Source of the DNA: Megascapheus bottae
Taxonomy: Eukaryota; Chordata; Mammalia; Rodentia; Geomyidae
Direction of reading: 5' to 3'
DNA: 64,000 nt
Assembly (NCBI GenBank): GCA_024803745.1
Contig: JANJXV010000194.1
Location: 248,001 to 312,000 of the forward strand
The notes beneath the pieces are model-generated. The model saw only the letters and a program-made list of their open reading frames with translations, was not told the DNA's origin and searched no databases. How positions within the stretch are numbered: the stretch's first letter is position 1; every line of letters starts with the position of its first letter. Below, piece after piece: positions 22,645 to 33,427 of this stretch. Position numbers and translations under genes: made by a program.

Positions 22645-22775
22645 GGAAGTCATCATGCTGGCTCACAATTTAATTTCAGCTACTTAGGATGCTCAGGGTT
22701 TAGGATCAGAGGTCAAAGCCAACCAGGGCCCTACAGTGTGTGAGATCAAACTCTGTGAACATACAATGACTGTAA
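22645..22775 (+). mobile_element. 7SL/B1-like SINE part
   Basis: 'catgctggctcac', 'cagctacttaggatgctcag' and 'ggtcaaagccaaccaggg' follow the 7SL-like consensus in the plus direction. Counterpart at 61405-61530. Confidence 0.65.
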
Positions 22776-22794
22776 GAGGAATCTCACTGCCTGG

Positions 22795-22988
22795 GAATGT
22801 AGCCTAATGGTAGAGTGCTCACCTAGAATGCATGAAGACCTAGGTTCTATTCACCGGTACCGCATACTCAGAATAAAAGCTAGAAGTGGCGCTGTGTCTC
22901 AAGAGGCAGAGCACTCACCTTGGGCAAGCGAGTCCAATGAAAATGTCTAGGCCCTGAGTCCAAGCCGTAGGACTGGCAAAAAGAAAAA
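22795..22988 (+). mobile_element. ID-like dimer SINE
   Basis: A clear example. The A-box region is 'gtagcctaatggtagagtgc' and the B-box region 'aggttctattc'. The second half is 'gtggcgctgtgtctcaag' ... 'ccctgagtccaagcc', with tail 'ggcaaaaagaaaaaaaa'. Counterpart at 61557-61755. Confidence 0.8.
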
Positions 22989-23094
22989 AAAAGAGCAATC
23001 TTACTTAAGTAACAAGGAATGTACCCTATATTTATACAGACTGAAAAATTCATTAAGAAATTAGAAAATATGTATAAAGTGCATAATTTCTTTT

Positions 23095-23210
23095 GTGTGT
23101 TGGCACTGGGTCTTCAACTGAGGGCTTCAGCTCTATCCCTGACCTTTTCTGCTCAAGGCTAGCCCTGTACCAATGCAGCCCCAAATCAACTATCTTCAAT
23201 TGAGATATAA
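23095..23210 (-). mobile_element. Degenerate ID-like SINE
   Basis: 'cactgggtcttcaactgagg' and 'tctgctcaaggctagccctg' read as a reversed ID half. Counterpart at 61858-61975. Confidence 0.5.
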
Positions 23211-23404
23211 GCGATGAATATTTCAGGGTGCTTCATGAAAAACATTTTTATAAATTGAAACTTTCAACACAGTCTTATTTTAGTATGAATGTTGAGATGG
23301 GAAGAGACAGAAAAAGTGAAATGTTTCCTGATCCCCATAGAGAAGAGACACAGCAGAACCACTGTGGTCTGCAGGCGTCTTTGTGAGTTTTGTTTGCTTG
23401 TTTT

Positions 23405-23616
23405 ATTTTTGTCAATTGTGGGGCTTGAACTCTGGGCCTGGGCACTGTCCCTGAGCTCTTCAGCTCAAGGCTAGTGCTTTAATCTGTGAGCCACAGTGCC
23501 ACTTCTGGTTTTTCTGGCAGTTAACTGGGTACTTTGGCTGGCTTTAAACTTTGATTCTCAGATCTTAGCCTCCTGAGTAGCTAAGATTATAGGTGTGAGG
23601 CACCATCACCAGGCTG
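23405..23616 (-). mobile_element. B1/ID composite SINE
   Basis: Well preserved: 'gtggggcttgaactctggg', 'ctcttcagctcaaggctag', 'gagccacagtgccacttctg', 'cctcctgagtagctaag'. Counterpart at 62168-62380. Confidence 0.8.
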
Positions 23617-23979
23617 CTGCTCTGTTACTATGCAGGTTCTGGATCAAGAACTTCAAGTTCTTACTTCAATATTTTTCTTCTCTTGCCTGATACTCTGCCA
23701 TTTGAACGAAGCCCCAGTTCCTGGTCTTTGTTGGTTAATGAGAGATATTATGATTTTCTAATATCCAGAGCAACGATTATAAAACCCAGCATTTCACTTA
23801 CTTGAATAAAATAAGAGACAGGACCTAGTGAGATGGAAAACAAAATTTTTTTTCAAGTTGCTATCCTGTTCTAATGCATAAGTCTGGCTATTTTGCCTAC
23901 ACACAAATATATATATTTTACCGGTTTCTCCTCTATTTTTGCTTAGCTTAAAACCACCACTGCCATTTCATAGATTTTG

Positions 23980-24062
23980 TTGTTGTTGTTTGCGGTGCTT
24001 GAACTCTGTGCCTGGGCTGTTCCTCAGATCTTCAGTTCAATGCCAGTGCTCTACTACTTTTG
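23980..24062 (-). mobile_element. ID-like SINE half
   Basis: 'ggtgcttgaactctgtgcct' to 'gccagtgctctactac', cut by the next SINE. Counterpart at 62741-62824. Confidence 0.6.
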
Positions 24063-24063
24063 A

Positions 24064-24237
24064 TTTTTCCAGTCCTGGGTTTGAACTCAGGGACTGAGCA
24101 CTGTCCTTATATTTTCTCAAGGCTAGGGCTCTACCACTTCAGCCTCAGCACCACTTCCAGCATTTTTCTATGTATGTAGTATTGAGGAATTGAACCCAGG
24201 TCTTCGTGCATGCTAGGCAAGCACTCTACCACTAGGC
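24064..24237 (-). mobile_element. ID-like dimer SINE, 3' side deleted
   Basis: 'cagtcctgggtttgaactca' to 'gcaagcactctaccactagg'. The sequence then jumps into the middle of another SINE ('tcaaggctagcg'). SD-B keeps the missing 118 bp (62995-63112). Confidence 0.75.
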
Positions 24238-24415
24238 TCAAGGCTAGCGTTCTTCCTCTACAGCTCCATTTTTGGTTTCTGGTAGTTAATTGGTGATGTA
24301 AGTCTCACAAACATATGTGTCCAGGCTGGCTTTGGGCTTTGAACTAAGATCCTCCAATCTCAGCCTCCATAGTAGCTAGAATTACACGCTTCAGCCAGCA
24401 GTGCCTGACTGTTTG
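24238..24415 (-). mobile_element. B1/ID composite SINE, truncated by deletion
   Basis: Remains of the SINE that is complete at 63050-63282. It has 'ggtttctggtagttaattgg' and 'catagtagctagaattac'. Confidence 0.7.
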
Positions 24416-24536
24416 ATGTCTCTGTCTCTGTCTCTCTGTCTCTGTCTGTCTCTGTCTGTCTGCCTGTCTGTCTGTCTCTCTCTCTCTGTCTCTGTGTGTC
24501 TCTCTCTCTGTCTCTCTCTTTCTCTCTCTCTCTTTT
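24416..24536. repeat. CT/GTCT microsatellite
   Basis: Imperfect GTCT/CTCT tract of about 120 bp. The SD-B version (63289-63482) is about 75 bp longer. Confidence 0.9.
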
Positions 24537-24728
24537 GGTTGTAAGACTTTAATTGTGCACCTGGGCAGTGTCCCTGGGCTCTTCAGCTCAAGGCTACAAC
24601 CTTAAACACCTTGAGCCACAGTGTCACTTCTGGTTTCCTGGTGCTCAAGTGGAAGTAACAGTTTCATGAACTTTAGTGTCTGGCCTGGCTTTGAACTGTG
24701 ATCCTCAGAACCCAACCTTCTGAGATCA
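24537..24728 (-). mobile_element. B1/ID composite SINE
   Basis: 'ctcttcagctcaaggctac', 'ccttgagccacagtgtcac' and 'gctttgaactgtgatcctca'. Its 7SL end is interrupted by the next SINE. Counterpart at 63483-63675. Confidence 0.7.
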
Positions 24729-24734
24729 TTTCCG

Positions 24735-24830
24735 TCTTTTTTTTGGTGTAAGTGGTACAGAGTGATTGAATACAGGGCTTTGTGCATACTAGGCAAGCAA
24801 ACTACCACTAGTGTGCACTCCAGCCTTAGA
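24735..24830 (-). mobile_element. ID-like SINE half
   Basis: 'gtggtacagagtgattgaat' to 'actaggcaagcaaactacca'. Inserted beside the 24537-24728 SINE. Counterpart at 63678-63775. Confidence 0.6.
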
Positions 24831-24851
24831 TAAGGGCTTTCTTTTTCTTTT

Positions 24852-25075
24852 TCTTTTTTTCACTCATGGGGCTTGAACTCTGGGCCTGGATGTTTACCTT
24901 AAGCTCTTCAGCTCAAGGCAAGAGCTCTACCACTTGAGGCACATTGTCATTTTGAATTTTCTGGATTATTTGGAAATAAGATTCTCACAGATTTTTATGC
25001 CTGGGCCGTCTTTGAACCTCGATCCTCCAGGGTAGCTAGGATTACCAGGGTGAGCCACCAGTCACGGGCATTAAA
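24852..25075 (-). mobile_element. B1/ID composite SINE at SD-A right limit
   Basis: 'atggggcttgaactctggg' to 'ggtgagccaccagtcacggg'. The window ends inside its SD-B counterpart (63795-64000), so the visible duplication ends here only because of the window. Confidence 0.75.
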
Positions 25076-25084
25076 TTATTATTT

Positions 25085-25230
25085 TTTGCATGTCCTATGG
25101 CTTCAACTCATGGCCAGAGCACTGTCCTAGGGCTTGCTCCAGGATAGCACTTTACTTCAGCCAGCCAACTCCCGGTCCAAATAGGCCACTCTTGAAGCTA
25201 GAATTACAGAGATCTGCCATAATACTGGCA
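25085..25230 (-). mobile_element. Degenerate composite SINE
   Basis: 'tatggcttcaactcatggcc', 'gcactgtcctagggcttgct' and 'gctagaattacag' are decayed landmarks. Confidence 0.5.
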
Positions 25231-25329
25231 TGTCGTTATCTAAGTATATAATTTTTCTCCTATTTTTGATGGCTTTTCCTTATTGTACCTATTTCCTACA
25301 TATTTTATGGAAAACTTCCTTCCCACTGG

Positions 25330-25531
25330 GGCCATAAGTTAAGCCTAGTGGAAGAATTCTTGCCGAGCATGAATGAAGACCCAAGTTCAATTCCTCAGCA
25401 CAACATAGATTAAAAAAAATATAAGTGGTGCTGTGGCACATGTGATAGAACTTGTGCCTTAAGAATACACAACAACAAAAACAAGGATCGTGCTCACGTC
25501 CTGAGTCTAAGCCCAGTACTGGCAAAAAAAA
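25330..25531 (+). mobile_element. ID-like dimer SINE
   Basis: 'aagcctagtggaagaattct', 'caagttcaattcctcagcac', second half 'gtggtgctgtggcac', ending 'actggcaaaaaaaaa'. Confidence 0.7.
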
Positions 25532-25554
25532 ATTCTGCCCAAAGTAGACATTTA

Positions 25555-25690
25555 AACTTATTGTACTTTTCAAAAAATTTGTTGTCAAGGTGATATACAA
25601 AGAGATTGCTGTTACATATGTAATGAGTACATTTCTTGTAAACACTGTTACCCCCTTCCCCTTTTCTCTTTCCCATCCCCCCATGTCATA
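25555..25690 (-). mobile_element. Possible L1 3' UTR fragment
   Basis: 'gttacatatgtaatgagtac' and 'ttacccccttccccttttc' resemble 19330-19420. Pattern-based assignment only. Confidence 0.35.
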
Positions 25691-26104
25691 AATTTCATTT
25701 ACAACAAATATGTATGTATTTTCATTCCTGAAAAAATAGTTTAAAATGTGTTCAAATAAATGATGTAGGTTGATATATTTAAAAAAATGAATTACTTGAA
25801 CTCTAAAATAAACATTCTAGGTAATTTTTCTCATAAAATTGTAGTAATGCTATAAAACTAATAAAAAAGGAATTTTAGTTATAATTTCTTGTGTTTTACC
25901 TTTAACATTATTACACTAAGCATACTGTTTATGCTATTAATACAGACAGCATGAAATATGATTATGTAAAAAAATTAAATGATTAAAAATAGTAAGGTTG
26001 TGGGCCAGTAGTTTGGCTTGGTGGCACACACCCTGGACTGGCAAAAAAGAGGTAGGGTTAGATAAAACAGATTTATTTCCAAATGTGTATAAAATGGTAT
26101 GATT
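25691..26104. other. AT-rich spacer
   Basis: Strongly AT-rich with no long ORF. A short piece at 25997-26050 ('ctggactggcaaaaaagag') looks like the tail of an ID-like SINE. Confidence 0.5.
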
Positions 26105-26295
26105 TCTTGTTTGGCTAGTCCTGGGGCTTGAACTGAGGACCAGGAACTGTCCTTGGCCACATTTGTTGAAGGGTGGCACTCTGACACCTGAGCCACAGTG
26201 CCCCATCTGCTTTTTCTGTGTATGCAGTGCCGAGGAATTGAATCAAGGTCTTCTTGTATACTAGGCGAGCATTCTACAACTAGGCCACATTCAAA
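26105..26295 (-). mobile_element. ID-like dimer SINE
   Basis: 'ctggggcttgaactgaggac', 'cctgagccacagtgccccat' and 'actaggcgagcattctac'. Confidence 0.75.
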
Positions 26296-26712
26296 GCCAA
26301 AGTAGATTTTTGATGCTATTGTGGAGTTTTAATTTTCTTAAATATTTGTACAAAGCACAATGGATATATAAACAGACTTGAACTCACGGAACAGAGCCCA
26401 CATAATATTACAGTTACTCTGGCACTTCTCCCGATTGACAAAACACATTTCAAGGCATCTGCTCTGTCCTTAAGCTTTGGTAGCTGACTTGTTTTTCCAT
26501 GGAGGGCTGGCCTGGATTCCTGGTGATTCCATGCATTTCATAGTTCCCTGTATATCCAGTAAGGTTGTCTTCTATGGGAGCAGACCTGTCTGGTTTTTGG
26601 CCCACCCAGGACCTATGTGTCTGAGGTCTCACATTATAAGTGGAAAACAAAACACAGTATAATAAGCACTGAAGAACTGCACACCACAATATTAACAATG
26701 AGAGTTTAATAG
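26296..26712. other. Unassigned sequence beside decayed coding region
   Basis: No recognised repeat. On the minus strand it would be the 3' end of the decayed coding region. It contains 'aaaattaaaac' near 26330 (an ATTAAA hexamer) but no poly(A) tract, so a processed origin is not supported. Confidence 0.35.
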
Positions 26713-28084
26713 TTAGCAAAGTAAATACAATGAATACTTGACAAGAATCATGAGAGCAAGATAAAGAGATGTCTTTTTAGGAAGGGGATAGGGAAGCTCT
26801 AAATCCAGACTGGCCTCCAAGTTGCCTTCAGACAGTAATTCTACTTCAGAGTCCTCAGAAGGGTCTCCTTCCTCATGAGAAACAGAATGTCCTTCCTGAG
26901 TTAAGAGGGGGATGGATTCTGGTTTGTCGAATGGAGATTGAGTCTCTTTTAGTGAGACGGATGGGTCTGGATATTCTGTGAGGATGGATTCATTTTCATC
27001 CATGAATCCAGTATTGAGAGTACACTTGCTGCTTCCCATGGGGACATTTTCCATGAGCCCAGCATGTGCCTCTTCAGCTTGCACAATAAGTGGAGTGTTA
27101 CTCTGACTCAGATGGACTGACTCTGGGTGGAGTGTGAAAGGAAACAGAAGGAAATCTGGCTGCTCTTTTTCTTCCTCTATAGTATGTGCAGGTTCAACTG
27201 TGTCACACATGGGGTTCAGAGCAAAAGGTATATCCACAGGACTCTAAACCTGTTTGGTAATTTCTACAGAAGGACCATGCTTTCTGGAGTGCAGTGATGA
27301 TTCTCAGTCTCCATCAGTCACCAGCTCCATTGGTGGGTTTTTCATCCGGAGTTCAGGATAAGCTCTTCCACGATGACCCAAACCTAAGAATGGAAATAGG
27401 TACGGAGTGGACAGAGTGGACTCTGCAAGTTGAAGTGTCACTCAACTTCCATCAGGATCTAATGGAGGAACCTGTAGAACTGGAGTTTGGACTGAACACT
27501 GAGGAGGTATGGGGTCTTTGTAATGAGTGCTTATTCCCGAGTCCTTTCAGAGGATAGACATTACCTGGCTGACACCACCCATAAAGGGCATTTTGCCAAG
27601 CTCTGTAGAAGTAAGGGCCAACCAATATCTAGACCACATGGGCTTCCTACTCACAGGCTCTGAGGCACCCACACCAGGACTTCTACTTTTTCTTGGTCTT
27701 ACTGGTCGCACATTCCTCCAGCTGGTCAAAAAGTATGTGTTTAGAAGAGCAGGTCCAAAGCCGACATGTGGAGCCTCATATAGAGCTTGAGTTGTGTCAG
27801 GGTGTGGCAGTTCTTGAACTCGTAGAAATCACTCGGGTAGAAGTCCATTCACATCGTATAGATGGAACACATGATGCTGTGGGCACATTCGGTACAAGGA
27901 AAGTGAGAGCCTTCTCTCTCCATCCTGAGCCTTCTACAAAAGCCCCTTTCTTGCAGGACTCTAATGCAGTGGCTGTCCTGCACAGATGTGCACTTATGTG
28001 CTGGGAGGGGGGTAAGAGACACTCGAGAACAGGATGACTTTTACACCCCACTTCCAGAAGCTTCTGAGAGAGGCCTCTATGCAT
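26713..28084 (-). pseudogene. Unrecognised decayed coding region
   Basis: Minus-strand coding-like sequence broken by frameshifts and stops; I do not recognise the family. The open pieces in order are 27797-28084 (95 codons), 27547-27729 (60) and 26713-27237 (174). The middle piece is rich in Arg/Pro/Ser ('VRPVRPRKSRSPGVG'). The last is acidic and Pro/Ser-rich ('TIEEEKEQPDFLLF', 'EEGDPSEDSEVELLSEG') and ends in a hydrophobic tail. Between the pieces, other frames give plausible peptide ('FYEFKNCHTLTQLKLYMRLH'), as expected for a shifted ancestral frame. It is more GC-rich than its surroundings, almost free of SINEs, and shows no introns with confidence. A retrocopy or an old exon of a lineage-specific gene are both possible. 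Confidence 0.4.
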
Positions 28085-28154
28085 GTGTCCAAAGTAAACA
28101 CACCTTAAATTAACTAAGTAAATGCTCTAAATAAATCAATAAGTGAATGCTCTA

Positions 28155-28390
28155 AATAAAGAACTAAATGCTCATTCCTCTAATCTTAGCCACCCAGCAG
28201 GCTGAGCTCTGAAGATCACAGTGGAAAGCCAGTCTAGTCAGTAAAATCTAAAGGCACTTGTCTTCAATTAGGCAGCAAAAAGCCAGAACTTCACCTATGA
28301 CTCAAATGGTACAGTGCTAATTTTTGAACACCAAAGGGATGGCATTTAGACCTGGGTTCAGGTTCAAGTGGCAGCACTGGACCACACACC
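28155..28390 (+). mobile_element. B1/ID composite SINE, degenerate
   Basis: 'cctctaatcttagccaccca', 'gaagatcacagtggaaagcc' and 'atgactcaaatggtacagtg' are both halves in plus orientation. Confidence 0.55.
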
Positions 28391-29145
28391 AAAATGTAAA
28401 TGCTTTCAGGTTCTAACAGGCAAAGCTATCACAATCCCTCCCTGATGGCTCAAAAGTGACTCACCCCCAGCTTTTCCTCTGACTCCAGTATTTCACAGGC
28501 CTCCGCCATTAGTACTGACACCTCATTTCTTACTGGGAAATGGAATTTCCTAGGATGTCACCTAGGTGAGGGCTGCAGTTCGGAGCCACTTACTCATGCC
28601 TGAAATCCAACTTCTCAGTAAGCACACTGTTGAGACTCCAGTAGCTTGTGAGGGAAATGAAATGGCATGGTGTCCCAGTCTTAATGAAGTAGTTTGTGCA
28701 TTTGTATCATGCTTAGCTCCCCTGTGAACACCCCAGTGAAACAAACAGGCTCAGAGAGGAGCCAAGTATTCCAAGGCTTGGCCAGGAGGGGTGAGCAAAC
28801 TTGGGTTTGGAGGGGGAACACTGACTTTTTCAAGAGAATTTCCAGCAACTACTACATTGTCCTCCACTATTTGGAATTGTGCAGGAAGTTTCCCACATAA
28901 AAGAGATCACCTTTCTGGTAGGCAGGGATCAGCTTTGTCAGCAGCATCTCCAACAGGTCTTCCTCCAGGATCCATAGGTTACAAGGCTCATTCAGAGTCT
29001 GAGCTGACTTACCATCACACTATGTTGGCAAAACAGTGGATATTTCAAACGTAGGAATGGGACCACTCTTCACATAGAGGAATTGGAATAGAGTAGATTG
29101 GAAATGACACACTCTAATCTCAGTATAGTCACTTGAAAGCACATA
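28391..29145. other. No gene seen
   Basis: Moderately GC-rich sequence without a long ORF. 'ccacttactcatgcctgaaa' at 28579-28598 may be the start of a decayed 7SL-like SINE. This is where sequence beyond the L1 insertion point of F would lie if the inverted F copy is an unoccupied version. Confidence 0.4.
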
Positions 29146-29767
29146 AGAAGGTTGTAGTGTGTGGGCAGGATGATGGGTTCAAATAGGTTTCCTCTCAATA
29201 TACCTCATCTGAGTTGCCCTGGAGTTTCCTGGCTTTCTTCCTAGAGAAATGCCTGATATACGGAAATTTTGGCTTGGCACTGATCCAGAATCTACTTCTT
29301 CAAGTGAGAGATCCATATCTCTCATGCCTGAGATCCGAGCCTCCTGACCTTTGGCAACAGCACAGCAACATCTTTCTTCCTCCTGAGCCACAGGCCAAGG
29401 GAGCTGGCTTGAGCTGGTTGTCACATACAGTGTCTTGGTTACCAGGGTTCCATATTCTGTTCCATTGTGAGGGAGGTAGGGTCACCTTTCAAGGCCCAAT
29501 GACCAAAGCTCCTTGCTCACAGAAGACCTCCCCAAAGACATACTGGAGGCTGAATCTCCCTTCCCACCTCACATATGGATGTAGTAAACAGCACACCTTT
29601 TTGTTCAAATCCCAAGTCATTAACTAGGCGTAAGTGCTAGCCTGGTCTCAGGCTCAAGGAGCCTTTCTTATGTAAGATCCAAACTTAACTGTCACTATTC
29701 CCCTTACCCTTCACAAGACATTTTGCTTCACAGTGCCTTCTCAGCTTGCATTTTGCCTCTTGCACCT

Positions 29768-29950
29768 TTTTTTGCTAGTCCTGGGACTTGACCTCAGAGC
29801 CTGACCATTGTTCTTAGGCTTTCTTTAGGCTATAGCTGTCCCACCAAGCCACAGCACCACTTCCAGCGTTTTCTATGTATATAGTACTCCAGAATCAATC
29901 CGGAGTCTTTTTGTGTGGTAGCCAAGCACTCTACAAATAGATGAAAGACC
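29768..29950 (-). mobile_element. ID-like dimer SINE in inverted F
   Basis: 'ctagtcctgggacttgacct' to 'tagccaagcactctac'. It is the same ancestral insertion as 213-413 in F-1. Confidence 0.75.
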
Positions 29951-30184
29951 CAGGCCATCTTGCACATATTTTTCACTTCAATCTACTAGGACGTTGTTAG
30001 GTTTCTGTATCCTAATCTATTTTTCTTCCTGATGAATATCTGTGCTTTCATCTGTAAAAATGCAAGTGGGAAAATCACAGAAGCATTGGTGACATAAAAA
30101 AAAGTCTTACAGACATAGATAAGTGTTCATTCTTTGTAGGAGAAAGGATATTTTGATATGATGATGATGACTATTTATAAATAC

Positions 30185-30385
30185 TTTATCGGGGTTTAGA
30201 GTTTGGCCCAGTGTTAGAGTGCTTGCCTAGCATCCATGAAGATCTAGGGTTGAGTCCTTAATATCACACAGATATAAAAATCCATATGGCAATGTGGCTC
30301 AAGTGGCAGAGGGCTAGACTTGGGAAAAGCCAAAAGCAGTGCTCAGGCCCTGAGTTCAAGCCCCAGGAATGGCAGAAAAAACAAA
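30185..30385 (+). mobile_element. ID-like dimer SINE in inverted F
   Basis: 'gtgcttgcctagcatccatg', 'caatgtggctcaagtggcag' and 'gagttcaagccccaggaatg'. It is the same ancestral insertion as 7206-7412. Confidence 0.75.
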
Positions 30386-30500
30386 AGAAAAGAAATGTGC
30401 TTTTTACAAGTTATTCACTCACAGCATTTGCCTCTGAATTCTTCGCTTCTGCATCTTGTGACTTATCCCTTTCCCTCAATGTAGACAAGAAAAACAGATT

Positions 30501-31444
30501 TTATTACTTGCTATACTGTTGTCCAATCTTTGGATATTAATTCAAAATACAATATTGCCTGAGATATTGTGTGTGTGCGTGTGTGTGTGTATCTGCCTAT
30601 GTGTGCATGCACACATGTGTACGGGGTTTAGGGCTAACTCATAGGGCCCGTGTGATAACCCTCAGCATCTTTTCGTCAAAGGTATTGGTCTTTCACTTGT
30701 AGCTTATTATAGCTAATTGGAGTTGAGAGATTCACTCAATTTCTTGCCCTGTGCATTGGAACCCAGTGCTGGGTTCTCATATTGTTAATTGTAGCTATAG
30801 AGAAGGCTGAGGTCTGGGGATCCTCGTAAGAATCCAGCCCCTGAAAGAAAGTCACTGATAGAAATCTTTATCTTCAGTTAAGCACGAATAAATAAGGCAA
30901 AAGTGGAACTGTGGCTCAGTTCCTCTTGTACCAGCCATGAGAAAATTAGTAAGTGGCAGCCCCTGGTCCCTGAGAGAAATCCTTAGCACTGGTTCAAAAA
31001 AAGAAAGAAAATAATGAAAAAAATTAAAACTTGCTGAGGAATCCATAAGGATAAACGTGCCTGTGAATAATCTTGTCATTTCAGATTCCCTCAAGAGCTT
31101 ATGTCTCTATATTTTATCAAGTTTTTTTAAAGATATTTACATATTTTCTATCTTTCTTAAACAGAGATAGCCATCCACAAAACACAAACGCAAACTCTCA
31201 CACAGTATACCACCCACCCATAAGTGTCTGGCTATGTATATATGTATAGTCATATGTATTGATATGTCTCTCTATGCTAATATATAAATGCATAAACATA
31301 TGTATTTAGACAAACAGGAAACATACATAGATAGGTCTCAGGCATTTCCAGATTTTGTGCAAGTCTTCTGAGTGCAACTTACCATTGTATTGTTTGTCAA
31401 GATAGAGTCCCTCTAACTTTTGGCCAGCTTCTTGTCCTTTGATA
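30501..31444. other. No gene seen; small repeats
   Basis: Holds a short GT repeat (30571-30592) and an ID-like half at 30890-31005 ('gtggaactgtggctcagttc' before an A-rich tail). Otherwise AT-rich and unassigned. Confidence 0.5.
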
Positions 31445-31640
31445 CTTTTTCTGGCAGTCCTGGGTTTTGAACGCTAGGCCTGGATGCTGTCACTGAGCTT
31501 GAGCTTCTTGCATTCAGTAGTTTATTGCAGATAAGAGTCTCATGGAGTTTCTGTCCTGGGCTGGCTTTGAATTGTGATCCTCAGATCTCAAACTCCTGAG
31601 TAGCTAGGATGACAGTCTTGAGCTACCAGTACCTGGTTCC
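31445..31640 (-). mobile_element. B1/ID composite SINE
   Basis: 'cagtcctgggttttgaacgc', 'ctggctttgaattgtgatcc' and 'ctcctgagtagctaggatg'. Confidence 0.75.
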
Positions 31641-33427
31641 TTTGCCTCTTTTACCCTTTTTTTGGCCCCACCACAGCCACGGTATCTACCTTCCTATATT
31701 CTCTCCACCTGCCCCCAGACAGGGGTCTGACAGATGCTTTCCACCCACTTATTCATGTCCTCCTCTGTATTGGCTGACAGCTAAGACATGCACTCACTTG
31801 TCTGGATGCCAAACACAAAGCCATGTGATTGTTTCTCAGTCTGGAACATCCTATAAGATTTATAGCACCACAGAGGGTCAGGTTGATACTCCTACAGGGC
31901 TTCTTAAATTGTTCTCATATTAATCCACAACACGTTTGTCATCCCTTGTCCAGCTAATTCATGGACTAAACCAGCATTCCCTACAAAATTAGATCCCAAT
32001 TCCATGAGGACACTCAAGGGTGCATTCGGAGTGTGACCTGTAGGTGGATGTGAGCCTGTCTAACTTGGAGGGGATTTCTCCACCACAGGAAATGGAATAC
32101 AAATTTAGAATCTGCTTTCATGAGGTGACAATCTCCGGCAGATGTTCTTATCAAATGTGGCATTGCCTACTTCCATCTTAAAACATGGGTTGATGACCCA
32201 GCATAACAGAGAATGTATTCACCCAGGCCCAACACTTAGGCTGGGACCCTGAACTTTCAGGTAGCATTTTGCTTTGAAGGTCATGAGATCTTAGTCTACA
32301 AATGATGAGCCCCCTCCCGTGAGGCATAGCAAACGGAGCCAAAGTGCAACCCAGTTAAGCACCAGATCAAGCTTCCCTTCTTCAGTAGGGTATGGTTTGA
32401 AAACTGTGCATAGTTTCTGTTTGAAGCCAGTCCAGAAAGGAAAGTCCATGAAACTCTCATTTCCAGTTAACTGCCAAGAAAAAGCCAAAGATAGAGATGA
32501 AGCTCAAGAGAGCTAGAGAGCCATCTGAAAAGAATGGTTACACCCTGCAACATCCTCATTATCTGATCTTGAAAGCATCTCTGCGTGCATCCCAGCATGC
32601 AGCCAGCATCTGGGGGTGACAGTGACCCCTACGCCCATAGGCAATCTGCACTGCCTCTGATATCTGTAATGTGAACCTCATTCTGTTGGGTTTGTGAAGC
32701 GGTGTCAACCCTGCAGAAGGAACCAACTGTGCCCTAACTCCCACTGTCCCCTGGGGCCCCTAGCATTCCCCCATCTGCACCACTCCTGTGGCTTCTGATC
32801 CTAGGGCTCCCTCCTGCCCTGTCCAACACTCACATGAAGTGCATATTTCTACTCCTGTGGCAACTTCTCCACAGAGAGTACATGACATGCCCACTCTCCA
32901 GGCACGGGGAGATCCTGTCAAAGTAGCAAATCAGTGATAAGGACATAAAATGATGAATAGAATTTTAGATCCTGATGGTAGAGGGTCTGCAAAATCCAAG
33001 GGAGAATGGAATTGGAGGGGACCAGGGATCAGGATGTGGGCATGGAGCTTCCCTGCCAAGGGGGTGGGGGATGTCACAGGCTGGGGGATGCACAGGATTA
33101 TCCATGGGCCCTGTGCAGCTACTGGGTCACCCACTTCTGCATCTCAGCCTTTGGCTTTGAGCTCTGTGATCGTCAAGATGTGCACAGTCTGTACTCTGGC
33201 TGGCAGAAGAAAGGACCCTGGGAAGACAATTGTAGACCCTTTGTGAGTGTAGGAAGGGGTAGGCTGGACACCCAGTCCAAGAGGAGCTAAAACTGGAGTC
33301 GAGGGGTGTGCAAGGAGTGGGTGTGAGGGTTGTGGGCAGTCACAGTCATGGCAGAGGTGGCTCTGTCTGTGGGGTGAGTGTCTCCCTGCAGGTACAGCAT
33401 TGGAGATATCAGAGATCCACATGAAAA
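31641..33427. other. GC-richer unassigned sequence
   Basis: About 1.8 kb with no recognised repeat and only short ORFs on both strands (for example 31609-31923 and 32950-33246), none with familiar motifs. It does not resemble an LTR element by inspection. It may be old unique intergenic sequence. Confidence 0.4.

Larger units (their letters stand above)
17574..25053. repeat. Duplicated block SD-A (pairs with 56110-64000)
   Basis: Collinear, direct-orientation match to 56110-64000. The offset is 38536 at the left edge and 38947 at the right. By eye the two copies differ by roughly 2-3 percent plus indels. SD-A lacks about 200 bp at 21093, about 118 bp at 24237 and 18 bp near 19253 that SD-B has, and its CT tract is shorter. 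The match continues to the last base of the window, so the true right end is unknown. Confidence 0.95.
29146..30500. repeat. Inverted, diverged copy of F without the L1
   Basis: Reverse complement of the complete F segment, by eye roughly 85-88 percent identical. 'gttgtagtgtgtgggcagg' at the left corresponds to the F edge that touches the L1 A-tail. 'agacaagaaaaacagatt' at the right corresponds to the opposite F edge. Both ID-like SINEs and the TCA tract (here ATG repeats at 30156-30170) are in the matching order. No L1 is attached at either end. It is far more diverged than the array copies are from each other, so it predates the tandem amplification. Confidence 0.88.

Noticed and set aside
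23289..23474. Short ORF 'MLRWEETEK...' and its partner near 61991
   Set aside because: Runs into a SINE, and the reading frame differs between the duplicate blocks.
26713..28084. Processed retrocopy of a known gene
   Set aside because: No poly(A) tract or target-site duplication seen and no family recognised; left as an unassigned decayed coding region.
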